Shown: positions 45,909 to 57,216, counted from the stretch's first letter. The stretch: DNA of 64,000 nucleotides from an uncultured Ramlibacter sp. (GCF_936925435.1 NZ_CAKZHQ010000003.1:1-64000); one strand, 5' to 3'. Program-made: numbers and translations. The notes: generated by a model not told the origin, from the sequence alone.

Positions 45909-46749
45909 TCTCGATGGGGGGCAAGGTGGGAATGGGCCCGGGCGGCGCCGCGGGCGCTTCGGCGCGCAGCTTCTCCAGCGCCGCCAGGCAGTAGTGGGAG
46001 AACCAGAGCGAGGAGAAGGCAAACACCAGGGTGTAGATCCAGATCGCCACCGGTACCAGGATGACGAAGGCGGCGGCGAACAGCACGCCCGAGGCCCAGA
46101 TCAGGCTGGGCGCGGCCCCCAGGTAGCCGGTGAGCACGCCCATGCCCAGCAAGGTCATGCGGTGGCGACGCATCAGCTCGCGCCGCTCGGTGGGGCTGGC
46201 GTGGTCGGCCAGCGCGTCAAAGGCCATCACCCGGTAGGTCAGCCAGCCCCAGATCAGCGGCGGCAGCACCAGGATCAGGGGCGGCACCAGCCACAGCGGC
46301 AAGGAGATGACCAGGGCGACCAGCGCCAGCAGGGTCGAGCCCAGCGACCAGGCGATCGCCCACAGCAGCGAGCCGCCCTTCTTGCGCTCCAGCGCCGGAA
46401 AGCGACGCTCGGCCACCAGCGACGCCAGCGCGGGCGCCATCAGCACGGCCACCAGCAACAGGCAGCCCACCACGATCAGCGGGGTCACGGCGAAGATCAC
46501 GATCAGCGGCGCCACCACGGTCTTGAGGTTGCCCACACCCATGCCTTGCAGCCAGTTGCCGATGCTGCTGATCAGCGCCGAAGATTCCAGCCAGGCAAAC
46601 ACGCCGCCCACTGCCGTGTCCCAGTACAGCCAGCCCAGGCCCAGCGCCAGGGCCACCATCAGGATCAGCGGCAGAACCGACAAGGCGATCACCCGCGGAT
46701 GCAGGCAGTAGGCCACCGCACGCCAGAAAGCATCGAGAAACAGGCTCAT
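45886..46749 (-). CDS. EI24-domain membrane protein (CysZ-like)
   Basis: 287-residue inner-membrane protein of the EI24 family, to which the sulfate permease CysZ belongs. Four to six helices are visible: HPRVIALSVLPLILMVALALGLGW, LIVIFAVTPLIVVGCLLLVAVLMAP and ALVISLPLWLVPPLILVLPPLIWG are the core. It ends with a Pro-rich tail. A sulfate or other anion-transport role is inferred from the family. It starts 25 bases after the desaturase stop and overlaps the CinA-like gene. Confidence 0.88.
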   Translation of the reverse strand: MSLFLDAFWRAVAYCLHPRVIALSVLPLILMVALALGLGWLYWDTAVGGVFAWLESSALISSIGNWLQGMGVGNLKTVVAPLIVIFAVTPLIVVGCLLLVAVLMAPALASLVAERRFPALERKKGGSLLWAIAWSLGSTLLALVALVISLPLWLVPPLILVLPPLIWGWLTYRVMAFDALADHASPTERRELMRRHRMTLLGMGVLTGYLGAAPSLIWASGVLFAAAFVILVPVAIWIYTLVFAFSSLWFSHYCLAALEKLRAEAPAAPPGPIPTLPPIENVPLTIP

Positions 46750-46774
46750 GGGCGCAGCATAGCGCGGCGCCGTG

Positions 46775-47731
46775 TCAGGCCTTGCCGAACAGGCGCTTGA
46801 CGCCCAGCCATTGCTGCGACCAGAAGCCGCGGCCGTAGTCGCGGCCCTGTTCAACCTGGTCGCGCACGCCGGTCGGGTCGTAGCGCTGCTCGAAGTTGGC
46901 CGTGCCGAACAGGATGTCCCACCAGGGCAGCAGCACGCCGAAGTTATGCCCTCCCAGCGTGCCTTTGCCGTGCGTCTCGTGGCCAATGCCGATGCTGTGG
47001 TGCAGGCGGTGAAAGCGTGGGCTGATCCACAACCGCTCCCCCACCCGTCCGAAGCCCAGGCGCAGGTTGGCGTGCTGCAGGCTTTCGCTCAACTGCGTGA
47101 TGGCGACGATGGCGACGAACTGGCCCGGCGCCACGCCCAGCAGCTGCGCCAGCAGCACCAGCAGGCTGTCGCGGATCAAGTCGTCGAGCAGGTGGTTGCG
47201 GTTGTCGCTCCACATCGTCATCTGGCGCTGCGAGTGGTGCAGCGAATGCAGGCTCCACCACAGGTTCAGCCCATGCTGGCCACGGTGGATCCAGTAGTCG
47301 GCCAGGTCGAACAGCAGCAGGTAGATCAGGAAGCTGGCCCAGGCCACGTCGGTCACGCCCGGCCAGAGCTGGTCGAGGTGGAAGGTGCCCAGGCCCTCCA
47401 CCCGTGCCATGCCGAACAGCGCATCGAACAGCGGCTCGACCAGGAAGAACAGCGCCACCCGGAACAGCCCGAGCCGGTGGATCAGGGTGTAGAGCACGTC
47501 GGTGCGGATGGTGGCGCGGTCGGTCACCGCTTCCACCGGCCGCCAGCGCTGCAGCGGCCCGATCACCGCCAGCAGCACGGCGATCTGCAGCAGCCCTACC
47601 AGCAGCCAGCCGGTGGCGGTGTAGCCATCTTCCAGCAGCTGGCCCAGGCCCAGCGCGAACATCAGCGGCTGCACCGCGGTTTCAAACAGCCATTGCTGCG
47701 CGCCAGAGAAGGTGTTGTCCAGCCAATCCAT
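46775..47731 (-). CDS. Sterol desaturase / fatty acid hydroxylase family protein
   Basis: 318-residue integral membrane di-iron enzyme. The His clusters that bind iron are HRGQH (about 150), HSLHHSQ and HRLHHS, spread in the usual HxxxH / HxxHH / HxxHH order, and there are four or more helices around them. Family members hydroxylate or desaturate fatty-acyl chains or sterol-like lipids. Here lipid A or fatty-acid modification is most likely. It follows the deacetylase by one base and precedes the EI24 gene. Confidence 0.9.
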   Translation of the reverse strand: MDWLDNTFSGAQQWLFETAVQPLMFALGLGQLLEDGYTATGWLLVGLLQIAVLLAVIGPLQRWRPVEAVTDRATIRTDVLYTLIHRLGLFRVALFFLVEPLFDALFGMARVEGLGTFHLDQLWPGVTDVAWASFLIYLLLFDLADYWIHRGQHGLNLWWSLHSLHHSQRQMTMWSDNRNHLLDDLIRDSLLVLLAQLLGVAPGQFVAIVAITQLSESLQHANLRLGFGRVGERLWISPRFHRLHHSIGIGHETHGKGTLGGHNFGVLLPWWDILFGTANFEQRYDPTGVRDQVEQGRDYGRGFWSQQWLGVKRLFGKA

Positions 47732-47732
47732 G

Positions 47733-48563
47733 TCAGCGCGTCCCCCCGATCCAGCCGCTGTACGCCGGATGCTCGCGCAGCGTCCGGAAGCAAAAGCCCT
47801 TGTCCTTGAGTCCCACGATCAGCGGTTCCAGCACGGCCGGCGCCCAGGGGTCCTTGCGCGACCAGATGCCCAGGTGCGCCAGCAGGATGTCGCCGGCGCG
47901 GATGTCGCGCAAAGCCTTTTTGAGCAGCGCATCATTGCTGGAAGACTCGCTGGGCAGCTCGTCGCCCAGGAAGCCGGCCGGCGCCCAGCCCACGTGCGCA
48001 TAGCCGCATGCCTTGGCGGCTGCGAGCAGGCTCGGCGAGGTCTTGCCGCCGGGCGCGCGGTACAGAGGCAAGGGTTTCTTGCCCGTGATGTCCTGCAGGC
48101 GCTGCGCCGCCTTGCCGATCTCGGTGCAGTACTGGCCTGCTGTCCATGTCGCCTCGACAGCGGCGTTCGGGCCGGCCGAGGGACGGACGCGAAAACGGGG
48201 TGGATCGCCGGCCACGTCGGCGCGCCAGTACGTGTGGTCCCAGGTGTGGGAAGCGAACTCGTGGCCCTCGGCTGCACGCGCCTTCCACCAGGGCGCCCAG
48301 TGCCCGCCCAGGCTGCCGTCGCCGGCCTTGGTGGGCTCGTTGGCGCCGAAGAAGGTGACAACAACCTGCTGGCGCTGCAGCACCTGGGCCACCAGGGGTG
48401 CCACTTCCATGTGGCCGGTGTCGAATGTCAGGTAGAGCGGCTTTTCGCAGGCGTTCTGGCCTGCAGCCCCCGTGGAATGGACGCAGCCCGCTACCAAAAG
48501 CGTAGCAAATGCCAGCTTCCGCAGGGCTTCAGCGCGGCGCGTGGTCCAGCGTCCAGACGCCAT
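47733..48563 (-). CDS. Polysaccharide deacetylase family lipoprotein
   Basis: 276-residue NodB-fold protein. A lipobox VAGC follows a short signal sequence, so it is probably lipid-anchored in the envelope. NodB motif 1 reads LTFDTGHMEVAP, with the second Asp of TFDDG replaced by Thr. Motif 2 is SHTWDH, the metal His pair, motif 3 YRAPGGKTSP, and the late His is in DILLAHLGI. The first Asp and both His are kept, so deacetylation of a glycan is still plausible. The ATG at 48563 overlaps the upstream propeller gene by 35 bases. A dispersed repeat falls in the signal peptide. Confidence 0.88.
   Translation of the reverse strand: MASGRWTTRRAEALRKLAFATLLVAGCVHSTGAAGQNACEKPLYLTFDTGHMEVAPLVAQVLQRQQVVVTFFGANEPTKAGDGSLGGHWAPWWKARAAEGHEFASHTWDHTYWRADVAGDPPRFRVRPSAGPNAAVEATWTAGQYCTEIGKAAQRLQDITGKKPLPLYRAPGGKTSPSLLAAAKACGYAHVGWAPAGFLGDELPSESSSNDALLKKALRDIRAGDILLAHLGIWSRKDPWAPAVLEPLIVGLKDKGFCFRTLREHPAYSGWIGGTR
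48458..48506 (-). repeat. Dispersed 17-nt arm plus hairpin repeat, copy 5 (inside deacetylase gene)
   Basis: On the minus strand the arm GCTACGCTTTTGGTAGC is followed by GGGCTGCGTCCATTCC and ACGGGGGCTGCAGGCC, the same order as copy 6. It encodes the end of the signal peptide and lipobox (FATLLVAGC) with AT-rich, rare codons. Confidence 0.6.
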
Positions 48564-49509
48564 GGGGGGATTTCCCGACATTGACCTGCCGCACGATCTT
48601 CCGGGTCGCGGTGTCGATCACGGTCAGCTTCCTGGCCCAGCGCGAGCTCACCAGTAGCAGCTTGCCGTCAGCCAGCACCTCCATGCAGTCCGGGCCGCCA
48701 GGTGCGGCATAGGTGTCGACCAGTTCCAGGGTCTGCAGGTCGATCTTGCCGATGGTGTTGGCGACGCGGTTGCTGACGTAGACATGGCGCTTGTCGCCGG
48801 CGCCGCGGAAGGCATGGGCACCGGCGCCGGTCTTGATCGCCTTGACCAGTTTGGGCTCCTTGCCGCTGACGTCATAGACCTCCACCGTGTCGCCACCTGT
48901 CATGCCCACCAGCACCATGCGGTCGTCCGGCGTGCCGTACACGTCGGCCGGCAACGAACCGGTCTTCACGCGCCACTTCTGGGTCTGGCTGGCCAGGTCG
49001 ATCGCCACCAGCTCGTCGCTGTCCTGCATCGAGACATAGGCGGTCGTGCTCTTGCTGTCGATCCAGATGTGGCTGGGCGTCTTGCCGGTGGCGACGCGCT
49101 TGGCCAGCTGGATGTTGCTGCCGTCCCAGCGGTAGATGTCGACGTGGTTCAGGCGGTTGGCCGCCGTGACGAACCACTTCATGTCGGGCGAGAAGCGCAG
49201 GTGGTAGGGGTCGAAGACGCCGCGCAGGGTGCGCTGGATGCCGGCCGTCTTGGGGTCGATGAAGGTCAGCGTGTCGCCCAGGGCATTGGCCACGATCACC
49301 GACTTCTCGTCGGGCGTCATGTACAGGTGGTGCGGCTCCTTGCCGGTGGGCAGGCGCTTGACCTCCTTCCACGTCACCGGATCGATCACGCTGACGCTGG
49401 CATCGAGCGAGTTGAGCACGAAGATCGGCGACGTCTGGGCCAGGGCGGCGTGGCAGAAAACGCAGAAAAGGGCTGCCGTCAAGGCAAGGCGACGCAATAA
49501 AAAGATCAC
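48529..49509 (-). CDS. YncE-like beta-propeller protein, secreted
   Basis: 326-residue protein with a signal peptide (about 1-24, ending AALAQ). It has seven-bladed YVTN/YncE repeats, seen as recurring patterns such as FVLNSLDASVSVIDPVTWKEV, VIVANALGDTLTFIDPKT and VYVSNRVANTIGKIDLQTLEL. These are periplasmic proteins; some bind DNA or act in quinohemoprotein pathways, but the role here is unknown. It is the first gene of the minus-strand run with deacetylase, desaturase, EI24 and CinA-like genes. Confidence 0.9.
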   Translation of the reverse strand: MIFLLRRLALTAALFCVFCHAALAQTSPIFVLNSLDASVSVIDPVTWKEVKRLPTGKEPHHLYMTPDEKSVIVANALGDTLTFIDPKTAGIQRTLRGVFDPYHLRFSPDMKWFVTAANRLNHVDIYRWDGSNIQLAKRVATGKTPSHIWIDSKSTTAYVSMQDSDELVAIDLASQTQKWRVKTGSLPADVYGTPDDRMVLVGMTGGDTVEVYDVSGKEPKLVKAIKTGAGAHAFRGAGDKRHVYVSNRVANTIGKIDLQTLELVDTYAAPGGPDCMEVLADGKLLLVSSRWARKLTVIDTATRKIVRQVNVGKSPHGVWTLDHAPR

Positions 49510-49575
49510 AACAAGGCACTTCCAGGGGAATCGTCAAGTGTATCCGGCGCCCTGCGCTCCCCGTAACATCCGCGC

Positions 49576-50349
49576 ATGGAAACCATCCTGGCAGACGGCG
49601 CGCGCCTCGAAGTTCAACGCCTGGCTGCCGGCGCCGGCCGACCGCTGGCGCCGCTGGTGTTCCTGCATGAAGGGCTGGGTTCGGTGGCGATGTGGCGCGA
49701 CTGGCCGGCACGGCTGTGCCTGGAGACGGGCCGGCCGGGCATCGTCTACTCGCGGCGTGGCTATGGCCGCTCCGAGGCCGTTTCCGACGTGCGCGCCACC
49801 GGCCGGCTGCAGCCGGACTACATGCACCGCGAGGCACTGCAGGTGCTGCCGCAAGTGCTGGCGCAGCTGGGCATCGAAAAACCGGTCCTGGTGGGCCACT
49901 CCGACGGCGGCAGCATCGCCCTGCTCCACGCCTCGCGTTTCCCGGTGCAGGCCTGCGTGGTGATGGCCCCGCATGTCATCGTGGAGGACATGTCGGTCCA
50001 GGCCATCGCCCAGGCGCGCGACGCCTACGCCGGTGGGGGCTTGCGCGAGCGGCTGGCGCGCTACCACGCGGATGTAGACGGCGCGTTCTGGCAATGGAAC
50101 GACATCTGGCTCAGCCCCGCCTTCCGCGACTTTGACATCCGCGCCGAGTGCCAGCACATCAGTACGCCGGTGCTGGCGATCCAGGGCCTGGATGACCCCT
50201 ATGGCAGCCTGCGCCAGATCAGGGAGATCGCGCCGACGCTGGGGCGTTTCGAGATGGAGCCCATCGCCCAATGCGGCCACTCGCCCCACAAGGACCAGCC
50301 CGAGCGCACGACGGCGCGCATTGCCAGCTTCCTGGCCGCCGTCGGCTGA
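49576..50349 (+). CDS. Alpha/beta hydrolase
   Basis: 257-residue hydrolase with an intact triad: Ser in LVGHSDGGSIALL, Asp in IQGLDDPYG and His in AQCGHSPHKDQPE. The GYGRSEAVS and FLHEGLGSVAMW regions are typical of the carboxylesterase or haloperoxidase group. It is divergent from the YncE gene and converges on the pseudouridine synthase gene, with no bases between the stops. Substrate unknown. Confidence 0.9.
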   Translation: METILADGARLEVQRLAAGAGRPLAPLVFLHEGLGSVAMWRDWPARLCLETGRPGIVYSRRGYGRSEAVSDVRATGRLQPDYMHREALQVLPQVLAQLGIEKPVLVGHSDGGSIALLHASRFPVQACVVMAPHVIVEDMSVQAIAQARDAYAGGGLRERLARYHADVDGAFWQWNDIWLSPAFRDFDIRAECQHISTPVLAIQGLDDPYGSLRQIREIAPTLGRFEMEPIAQCGHSPHKDQPERTTARIASFLAAVG

Positions 50350-51072
50350 TCAGGGCTGCAGAGCCGCCAGGTCGGCTGGCGTCAGCCAGCGCCACTGGCC
50401 GGGCGCCAGGTCGGTCGGCAGCGCCAGCGCGCCGATGCGCGAGCGGTGCAGGGTTTCGACCCGGTTGCCCACTGCCGCCAGCATGCGCTTGACCTGGTGG
50501 TATTTGCCCTCGGTCAGGGTCAGGCGCAGGCTGTGTTCGTCGGTCGCCTCGCAGGCGGCCGCCAGCACGGGCTTGGGGTCGTCGTCCAGCACCACGCCAG
50601 CCAGCAGCTTGTCCACCTGCTTGGCGTCGACCGGGTGCTTGGTCCCGACCTCATAGACCTTGGGCACGTGGTGGCGCGGCGAACTCATGCGGTGGATGAA
50701 CTTGCCGTCATCCGTCAGCAGCAGCATGCCCGTGGTGTCCTGGTCGAGCCGGCCCACCGCCTGCACACCCTGGATCGGGCCCTTTTGCGGCCGCTGGCGC
50801 AGCGGCGCCGGCAGCAGGGTGTAGATACTCGGCCAGGTCGAAGGCTTTTGCGAACACTCCGTGCCGGCCGGCTTGTGCAGCAACACATAGGCCTTCTCGT
50901 GGTACGCCCAGGGAACGCCCTGGACGCTGAAACACAGGCCCAGCGCCTCAAACTCCGCCGAGGCGTCGGTGCAAACCTCGTCTGCCACGCTCACCCTGCC
51001 CTGCTGGACCAGACCGGCGCAGACCCGGCGCGTGCCGAAGCCCTGTGAATAAAGAATTTCCTGCAACTGCAT
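50350..51072 (-). CDS. rRNA pseudouridine synthase, RsuA/RluE/RluF family
   Basis: 240-residue pseudouridine synthase. A short S4 RNA-binding domain (residues 1-45: GFGTRRVCAGLVQQGRVSVAD) precedes the catalytic domain, with the Asp nucleophile in VGRLDQDTTGMLLLTDDG and the loops YVLLHKPAG and LTEGKYHQVKRMLAAVGNRVE. It resembles RsuA, which modifies 16S rRNA position 516. I use the ATG at 51072 (MQLQEIL), not the upstream one at 51099. Confidence 0.92.
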   Translation of the reverse strand: MQLQEILYSQGFGTRRVCAGLVQQGRVSVADEVCTDASAEFEALGLCFSVQGVPWAYHEKAYVLLHKPAGTECSQKPSTWPSIYTLLPAPLRQRPQKGPIQGVQAVGRLDQDTTGMLLLTDDGKFIHRMSSPRHHVPKVYEVGTKHPVDAKQVDKLLAGVVLDDDPKPVLAAACEATDEHSLRLTLTEGKYHQVKRMLAAVGNRVETLHRSRIGALALPTDLAPGQWRWLTPADLAALQP

Positions 51073-51137
51073 GCGGGGAGTATCGCAAACGTCCGCCACG
51101 CGCAGGCTTGCAGCGGCCTCAGGCCGCCTGCCCAGGG

Positions 51138-51320
51138 TCAGCCGCGCGGCTGGCGGTTCTGGCGCTGCTCTCGCGGCGCTTCCTCGTCGCGCCGCAGAAA
51201 TTTGCGTGCCTTGGGCTGGCTGGCGCGGTAGCTGCGGCGCTCGGCCTCGGCATCCGACGCGTCCAGGCCGGCGTACTTGTCGCGCCGGCTGACCGGGTGC
51301 TTTTCAGGGGATTGGTGCAT
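51138..51320 (-). CDS. Small basic hypothetical protein
   Basis: 60-residue highly charged protein (MHQSPEKHPVSRRDKYAG start, many Arg and Lys). The ATG at 51320 has AGAGGACG at a good distance. I do not recognise a family. The reading could be a chance frame in a GC-rich gap, but the start signal and lack of a better gene in the interval make it plausible. Confidence 0.4.
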   Translation of the reverse strand: MHQSPEKHPVSRRDKYAGLDASDAEAERRSYRASQPKARKFLRRDEEAPREQRQNRQPRG

Positions 51321-51435
51321 GGCTCGTCCTCTTGGTCCTGCGTTTGGCAGCCGAGGGCCACCTCTGCGCAAAACGTAGTGGCCGCAGCGCGCGCCTGCCG
51401 TAGGACGAATTCCCGTGCGTGTAGGACAGCGGCGC

Positions 51436-51744
51436 TCAGCGCACTGCGGACGTCATCGCCAGCTGGCGCTCCAGGGGCGCCAGTTCCATGCCGACCGCAT
51501 GGAGCTCGCTGTACAGGCTCTGGCGTGCCCAGATGTCGGGTTCGGCGCTGATGCGGGTGCGGATCTCATTGCGGCGCGCCTGCAAAGGTACGGCCTGGCT
51601 GATCAGATCAGCAACCTGCTCCGCCGTCAGCGTGGGCCGGGGCCGCGAACCGGCCGCCTGCCAGGTCCAGGCGTCGCCGATGGACGACACCGTGGAACAG
51701 CCCGCCGTCAGCGCGAGGGCCACGCAGCACAGTGCAACACGCAT
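51436..51744 (-). CDS. Small putative lipoprotein
   Basis: 102-residue protein. The signal peptide MRVALCCVALALTAGC ends in a lipobox (LTAGC, Cys16). The mature part is mostly helical (AEQVADLISQAVPLQARRNEIRTRI). Its ATG at 51744 has AGGAG six bases upstream. I do not recognise a named family. It precedes the 3' end of the tmRNA gene on the same strand. Confidence 0.65.
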   Translation of the reverse strand: MRVALCCVALALTAGCSTVSSIGDAWTWQAAGSRPRPTLTAEQVADLISQAVPLQARRNEIRTRISAEPDIWARQSLYSELHAVGMELAPLERQLAMTSAVR

Positions 51745-51817
51745 GAGTACTCCTGGAAAAAAGAAAGCCTGCCTATCGTAGCCCGGAAGAGCTTCAAAAG
51801 GCAGGCCGTCTGCGAGA

Positions 51818-52204
51818 TGGTGGAGCTGGCGGGAATTGAACCCGCGTCCGCAAGCCTTTTTCGCACAGTTCTACATGTTTAGCCGTCTGATTTGGATCTC
51901 GCTTCCCCTAGCGCACAGCGGCACGCTCTAGAGGACGCCAGCAACCTATTTTCTCGTCCCGTGCCAAGTTACCCGACACGGAGCCAGCCTCTGAAATTAT
52001 CTTTGCAGCCGGGAGCCCCTAGCTTGCGCTAAAGACCCCTTGCCCAGCCCAGAGGCCTGCTGTTGCAAAGCTCACCGGCAATTAAGCGGCGAGTGCGAAA
52101 CGTTCGTCGTTTGCAGTTAGTTTGTTTGAATCTGTTTTACGAGCGCATTCAGCTCGACATGCCCTGCCGCGCGTCCGAACCCACGTCGAAACCAGTGCAG
52201 CCCC
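51818..52204 (-). ncRNA. ssrA: Transfer-messenger RNA (tmRNA)
   Basis: About 387-nt tmRNA. The 5' end GGGGCTG (52204-52198) pairs with CAGCTCC before the CCA end (51818-51824), forming the tRNA-like acceptor stem. The T-loop GGTTCAATTCCCGCC lies at the 3' end. The internal message encodes the tag ANDERFALAA followed by TAA (52083-52112 region). It rescues stalled ribosomes. It lies directly after gph on the same strand, and its promoter probably overlaps the gph 3' end. Confidence 0.97.
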
Positions 52205-52217
52205 AGGAAGGCATAGT

Positions 52218-52892
52218 TTAAGCCCTGGCGGCCGATTGCAAGAGCGCCAGCAATTCAAGCGGTGAATCAATGTGGGCATGGGCGCCCCATTGCTGCGTGT
52301 CGGCGTTGCTGCCGAGGTAGCCATAGCTGGCCGCCACCGTGCCCATGCCAGCCGCCAGGCCAGCCACGATGTCCCGCTCGTCGTCGCCCACATACACGCA
52401 GCGTGCCGGATCCAGACGCAATTGCCTGGCGGCTTCCAGCAACGGGGCCGGATGCGGTTTGGCGTGCGGCGTGGTGTCGCCGCTGACCACCGTGCCGGCC
52501 GTGGCAAACAGCGGCATCTGCCGCGTCAGCGGCAGGGTGAAACGCTGCGACTTGTTGGTCACCACACCCCAGGCCAGGCCCAGGCTGTGCAGTTGCGCCA
52601 GCATCTGGGCAACGCCGTCGAAGGCATAGGTGCGCTCGGTCATGCAGTTCTCGTAGTTGACGAAGAACTCCTCGCGCATGGCCTCGTACTCGGGATGGTC
52701 AGGTTGCATGCCGAAGGCAATACCCAGCATGCCGCGGGCCCCGGCACCGGCCATCGGCCGGTACTGCTCCAGGGGCAGGGAAGCCATGCCGCGGCCGGTG
52801 CGCATGCGGTCGGCTGCCGCGCCCAGGTCGGGCGCACTGTCGATCAGGGTGCCGTCCAGGTCGAACAGCACGGCTTGCACATCCTTGAACAT
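52218..52892 (-). CDS. gph: Phosphoglycolate phosphatase (HAD family)
   Basis: 224-residue HAD hydrolase. The nucleophile Asp lies in LFDLDGTLIDSAPDLG (motif I), motif II in VVTNKS, the Lys in PHAKPHPAPLLEA (motif III) and the acidic pair in VYVGDDERDIVAG (motif IV). It removes phosphate from 2-phosphoglycolate or a related compound. The ATG at 52892 overlaps the ubiG stop by one base, and this ubiG-gph pair is common in proteobacteria. Confidence 0.93.
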   Translation of the reverse strand: MFKDVQAVLFDLDGTLIDSAPDLGAAADRMRTGRGMASLPLEQYRPMAGAGARGMLGIAFGMQPDHPEYEAMREEFFVNYENCMTERTYAFDGVAQMLAQLHSLGLAWGVVTNKSQRFTLPLTRQMPLFATAGTVVSGDTTPHAKPHPAPLLEAARQLRLDPARCVYVGDDERDIVAGLAAGMGTVAASYGYLGSNADTQQWGAHAHIDSPLELLALLQSAARA

Positions 52893-53605
52893 CAATTTTT
52901 TTGCGTCGAGATGAGGTAATTGACGCTGGTGTTGGCCGACAGCCAGTAGCGCTGCGTCAGCGGGTTGTATTCCATGCCTCGCGTCTGCCCCAGCTGCAGG
53001 CCCGCCTCGCGGCAATGCGCAGCCAGTTCGCTGGGCCGGATGAATTTGAGGTACTCGTGCGTGCCACGCGGCAGCATGTTGAGCAGGTACTCAGCGCCCA
53101 CGATGGCAAACAGGAAGGCCTTGGGGTTGCGGCTGATGGTGGAAAAGAACACCCAGCCACCGGGCTTGACCAGGGTGGCACAGGCACGGACCACGGACGA
53201 AGGGTCGGGCACGTGTTCCAGCATTTCCATGCAGGTCACGGCATCGAAACTGCCGGGCTGCTCGGCCGACAGGGCTTCGGCGCTGACCTCGCGGTAGGTC
53301 ACATTCGGTGTCTGCGCTTCGAGTGCATGCAGCTGGGCGACCCGCAAGGCCTTGGCGGCCAGGTCGATCCCCAGCACGTCAGCGCCCTTGCGGGCCATCG
53401 AATCGGACAGGATGCCGCCGCCGCAGCCGACGTCCAGGACGCGCTTGCCGGCCAGCGGCATTTGCGAACCTATCCAGTCCAAGCGCAGCGGGTTGATCTG
53501 GTGCAGCGGCCGGAACTCGCTGTCGGGGTCCCACCAGCGGTGGGCCAGTTCCGAGAACTTGGCCAGTTCGGCCGGGTCGGCGTTGACGGCAGGGGTGTCG
53601 GTCAT
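52892..53605 (-). CDS. ubiG: Ubiquinone biosynthesis O-methyltransferase
   Basis: 237-residue SAM-dependent methyltransferase that carries out both O-methylations of ubiquinone biosynthesis. The SAM-binding motif is VLDVGCGGGILSDSMA, with the family strings FSELAHRWWDPDSEFRPLHQINPLRL near the N-terminus and CMEMLEHVPDPSSVV in the core. The start is either ATG 53605 or 53614; I chose the former. It follows the ompA terminator and is coupled to gph. Confidence 0.95.
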   Translation of the reverse strand: MTDTPAVNADPAELAKFSELAHRWWDPDSEFRPLHQINPLRLDWIGSQMPLAGKRVLDVGCGGGILSDSMARKGADVLGIDLAAKALRVAQLHALEAQTPNVTYREVSAEALSAEQPGSFDAVTCMEMLEHVPDPSSVVRACATLVKPGGWVFFSTISRNPKAFLFAIVGAEYLLNMLPRGTHEYLKFIRPSELAAHCREAGLQLGQTRGMEYNPLTQRYWLSANTSVNYLISTQKN

Positions 53606-53630
53606 GGACGTCATTTTCGCGGAGCCAATG

Positions 53631-53658
53631 AAAAAAGCCCCGTTGCCGGGGCTTTTTT
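53631..53658. terminator. Bidirectional-looking terminator after ompA-like gene
   Basis: AAAAAAGCCCCG pairs with CGGGGCTTTTTT over four loop bases. It follows the stop of the OmpA-like gene by 18 bases and separates it from ubiG on the same strand. Confidence 0.92.
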
Positions 53659-53675
53659 CGGGCAATCCTTGCGGA

Positions 53676-54335
53676 TTACTTGGTGGCGCGGGTACCGACC
53701 ACTTCGATTTCCACGCGGCGGTTCTTGGCGCGGCCTTCGCTGGTCTTGTTGTCAGCGACAGGTTGCTTCTCGCCCTTGCCTTCGGTGTACACGCGGTTCT
53801 TCTCGATGCCCTTGGACACGAGGTAGGCCTTGACCGATTCAGCGCGCTGGACCGACAGCTTCTGGTTGTAGGCGTCAGAACCGACGGAGTCGGTGTGGCC
53901 GACGCCGATGATCACTTCCAGGTTGATGTCCTTGACCTTGCCGACCAGATCGTCGAGCTTGGCCTTGCCTTCGGGCTTGAGGACAGACTTGTCGAAGTCG
54001 AAGAAGGCGTCAGCAGCGTAGGTCACCTTGGTGGCTGCGGGCGGCTGAGGGGCGGCGGGAGCCGGGGCCGGGGCCGGGGCCGGGGCGACAACAGGAGCCG
54101 GAGCCTGAGCGACCAGAGCGCCATCGCAACCCTTGGCGGCAGTGGCAGGCGTCCAGTTGGAATTGCGCCAGCACAGTTCGTTCGTGCCGTTCTTCCAGAC
54201 GTATTCGCCGGTGCCGTTGACCCAGTTGTCGATACGGGTGCCACCATCGGCTGCGGTCACGCGGGTTTGTGCGCCCGCAGCAGTTGCCAGCGCAGCGGAG
54301 GCAATCAACAGCGCCACTTTGTTCAGTTTCTTCAT
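53676..54335 (-). CDS. OmpA-family outer membrane protein
   Basis: 219-residue protein. A signal peptide (about 1-22, AAGAQ end) is followed by a short N-terminal part with two Cys (ELCWRN and AKGCDG), an Ala-Pro repeat linker (about 75-98) and the OmpA C-terminal peptidoglycan-binding domain. The latter includes FFDFDKSVLKPEGKAKLDD, GHTDSVGSDAYNQKLSVQRAESV and NRRVEIEV. There is no large beta-barrel domain, so it is the small OmpA-like type that tethers the envelope to peptidoglycan. It is divergent from gyrA. Confidence 0.95.
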   Translation of the reverse strand: MKKLNKVALLIASAALATAAGAQTRVTAADGGTRIDNWVNGTGEYVWKNGTNELCWRNSNWTPATAAKGCDGALVAQAPAPVVAPAPAPAPAPAAPQPPAATKVTYAADAFFDFDKSVLKPEGKAKLDDLVGKVKDINLEVIIGVGHTDSVGSDAYNQKLSVQRAESVKAYLVSKGIEKNRVYTEGKGEKQPVADNKTSEGRAKNRRVEIEVVGTRATK

Positions 54336-54561
54336 GGTTCTCCTCTTGGGGAAAAAGCCGCAGCTGCGCTGCGTTAAACATTACGATTAAGGTGACCATC
54401 ACCGAAAACGTCAAAGTTATTGTGCCACACGTCCTTACACAAGCAATGGGTACCGGGTGCAAGCAACGTAGGACAAAACCTAATTAGGGAGGAATGTTGC
54501 TGGTGCGCGACAGGCAAGGCTTGCCCGTAAAATCCGGACTCCGCGCGCCTCAATCCTCCTC

Positions 54562-57213
<2,652 letters not shown>

Positions 57214-57216
57214 TCA

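Noticed and set aside
46749-46775. GCTC...TAGC-like sequence between the desaturase and EI24 genes
   Set aside because: Spacing is 20 rather than 17 and no GC hairpin with the shared core follows.
52205-52245. A defined promoter for tmRNA
   Set aside because: TTGCAA and TATGCC are present, but spacing is about 20 bases, too long to call with confidence.
54054-54110. Tandem GGCCGGGGC-like repeat in the OmpA-like gene
   Set aside because: It encodes the Ala-Pro linker of the protein and is a normal feature of OmpA-like proteins, not a separate element.
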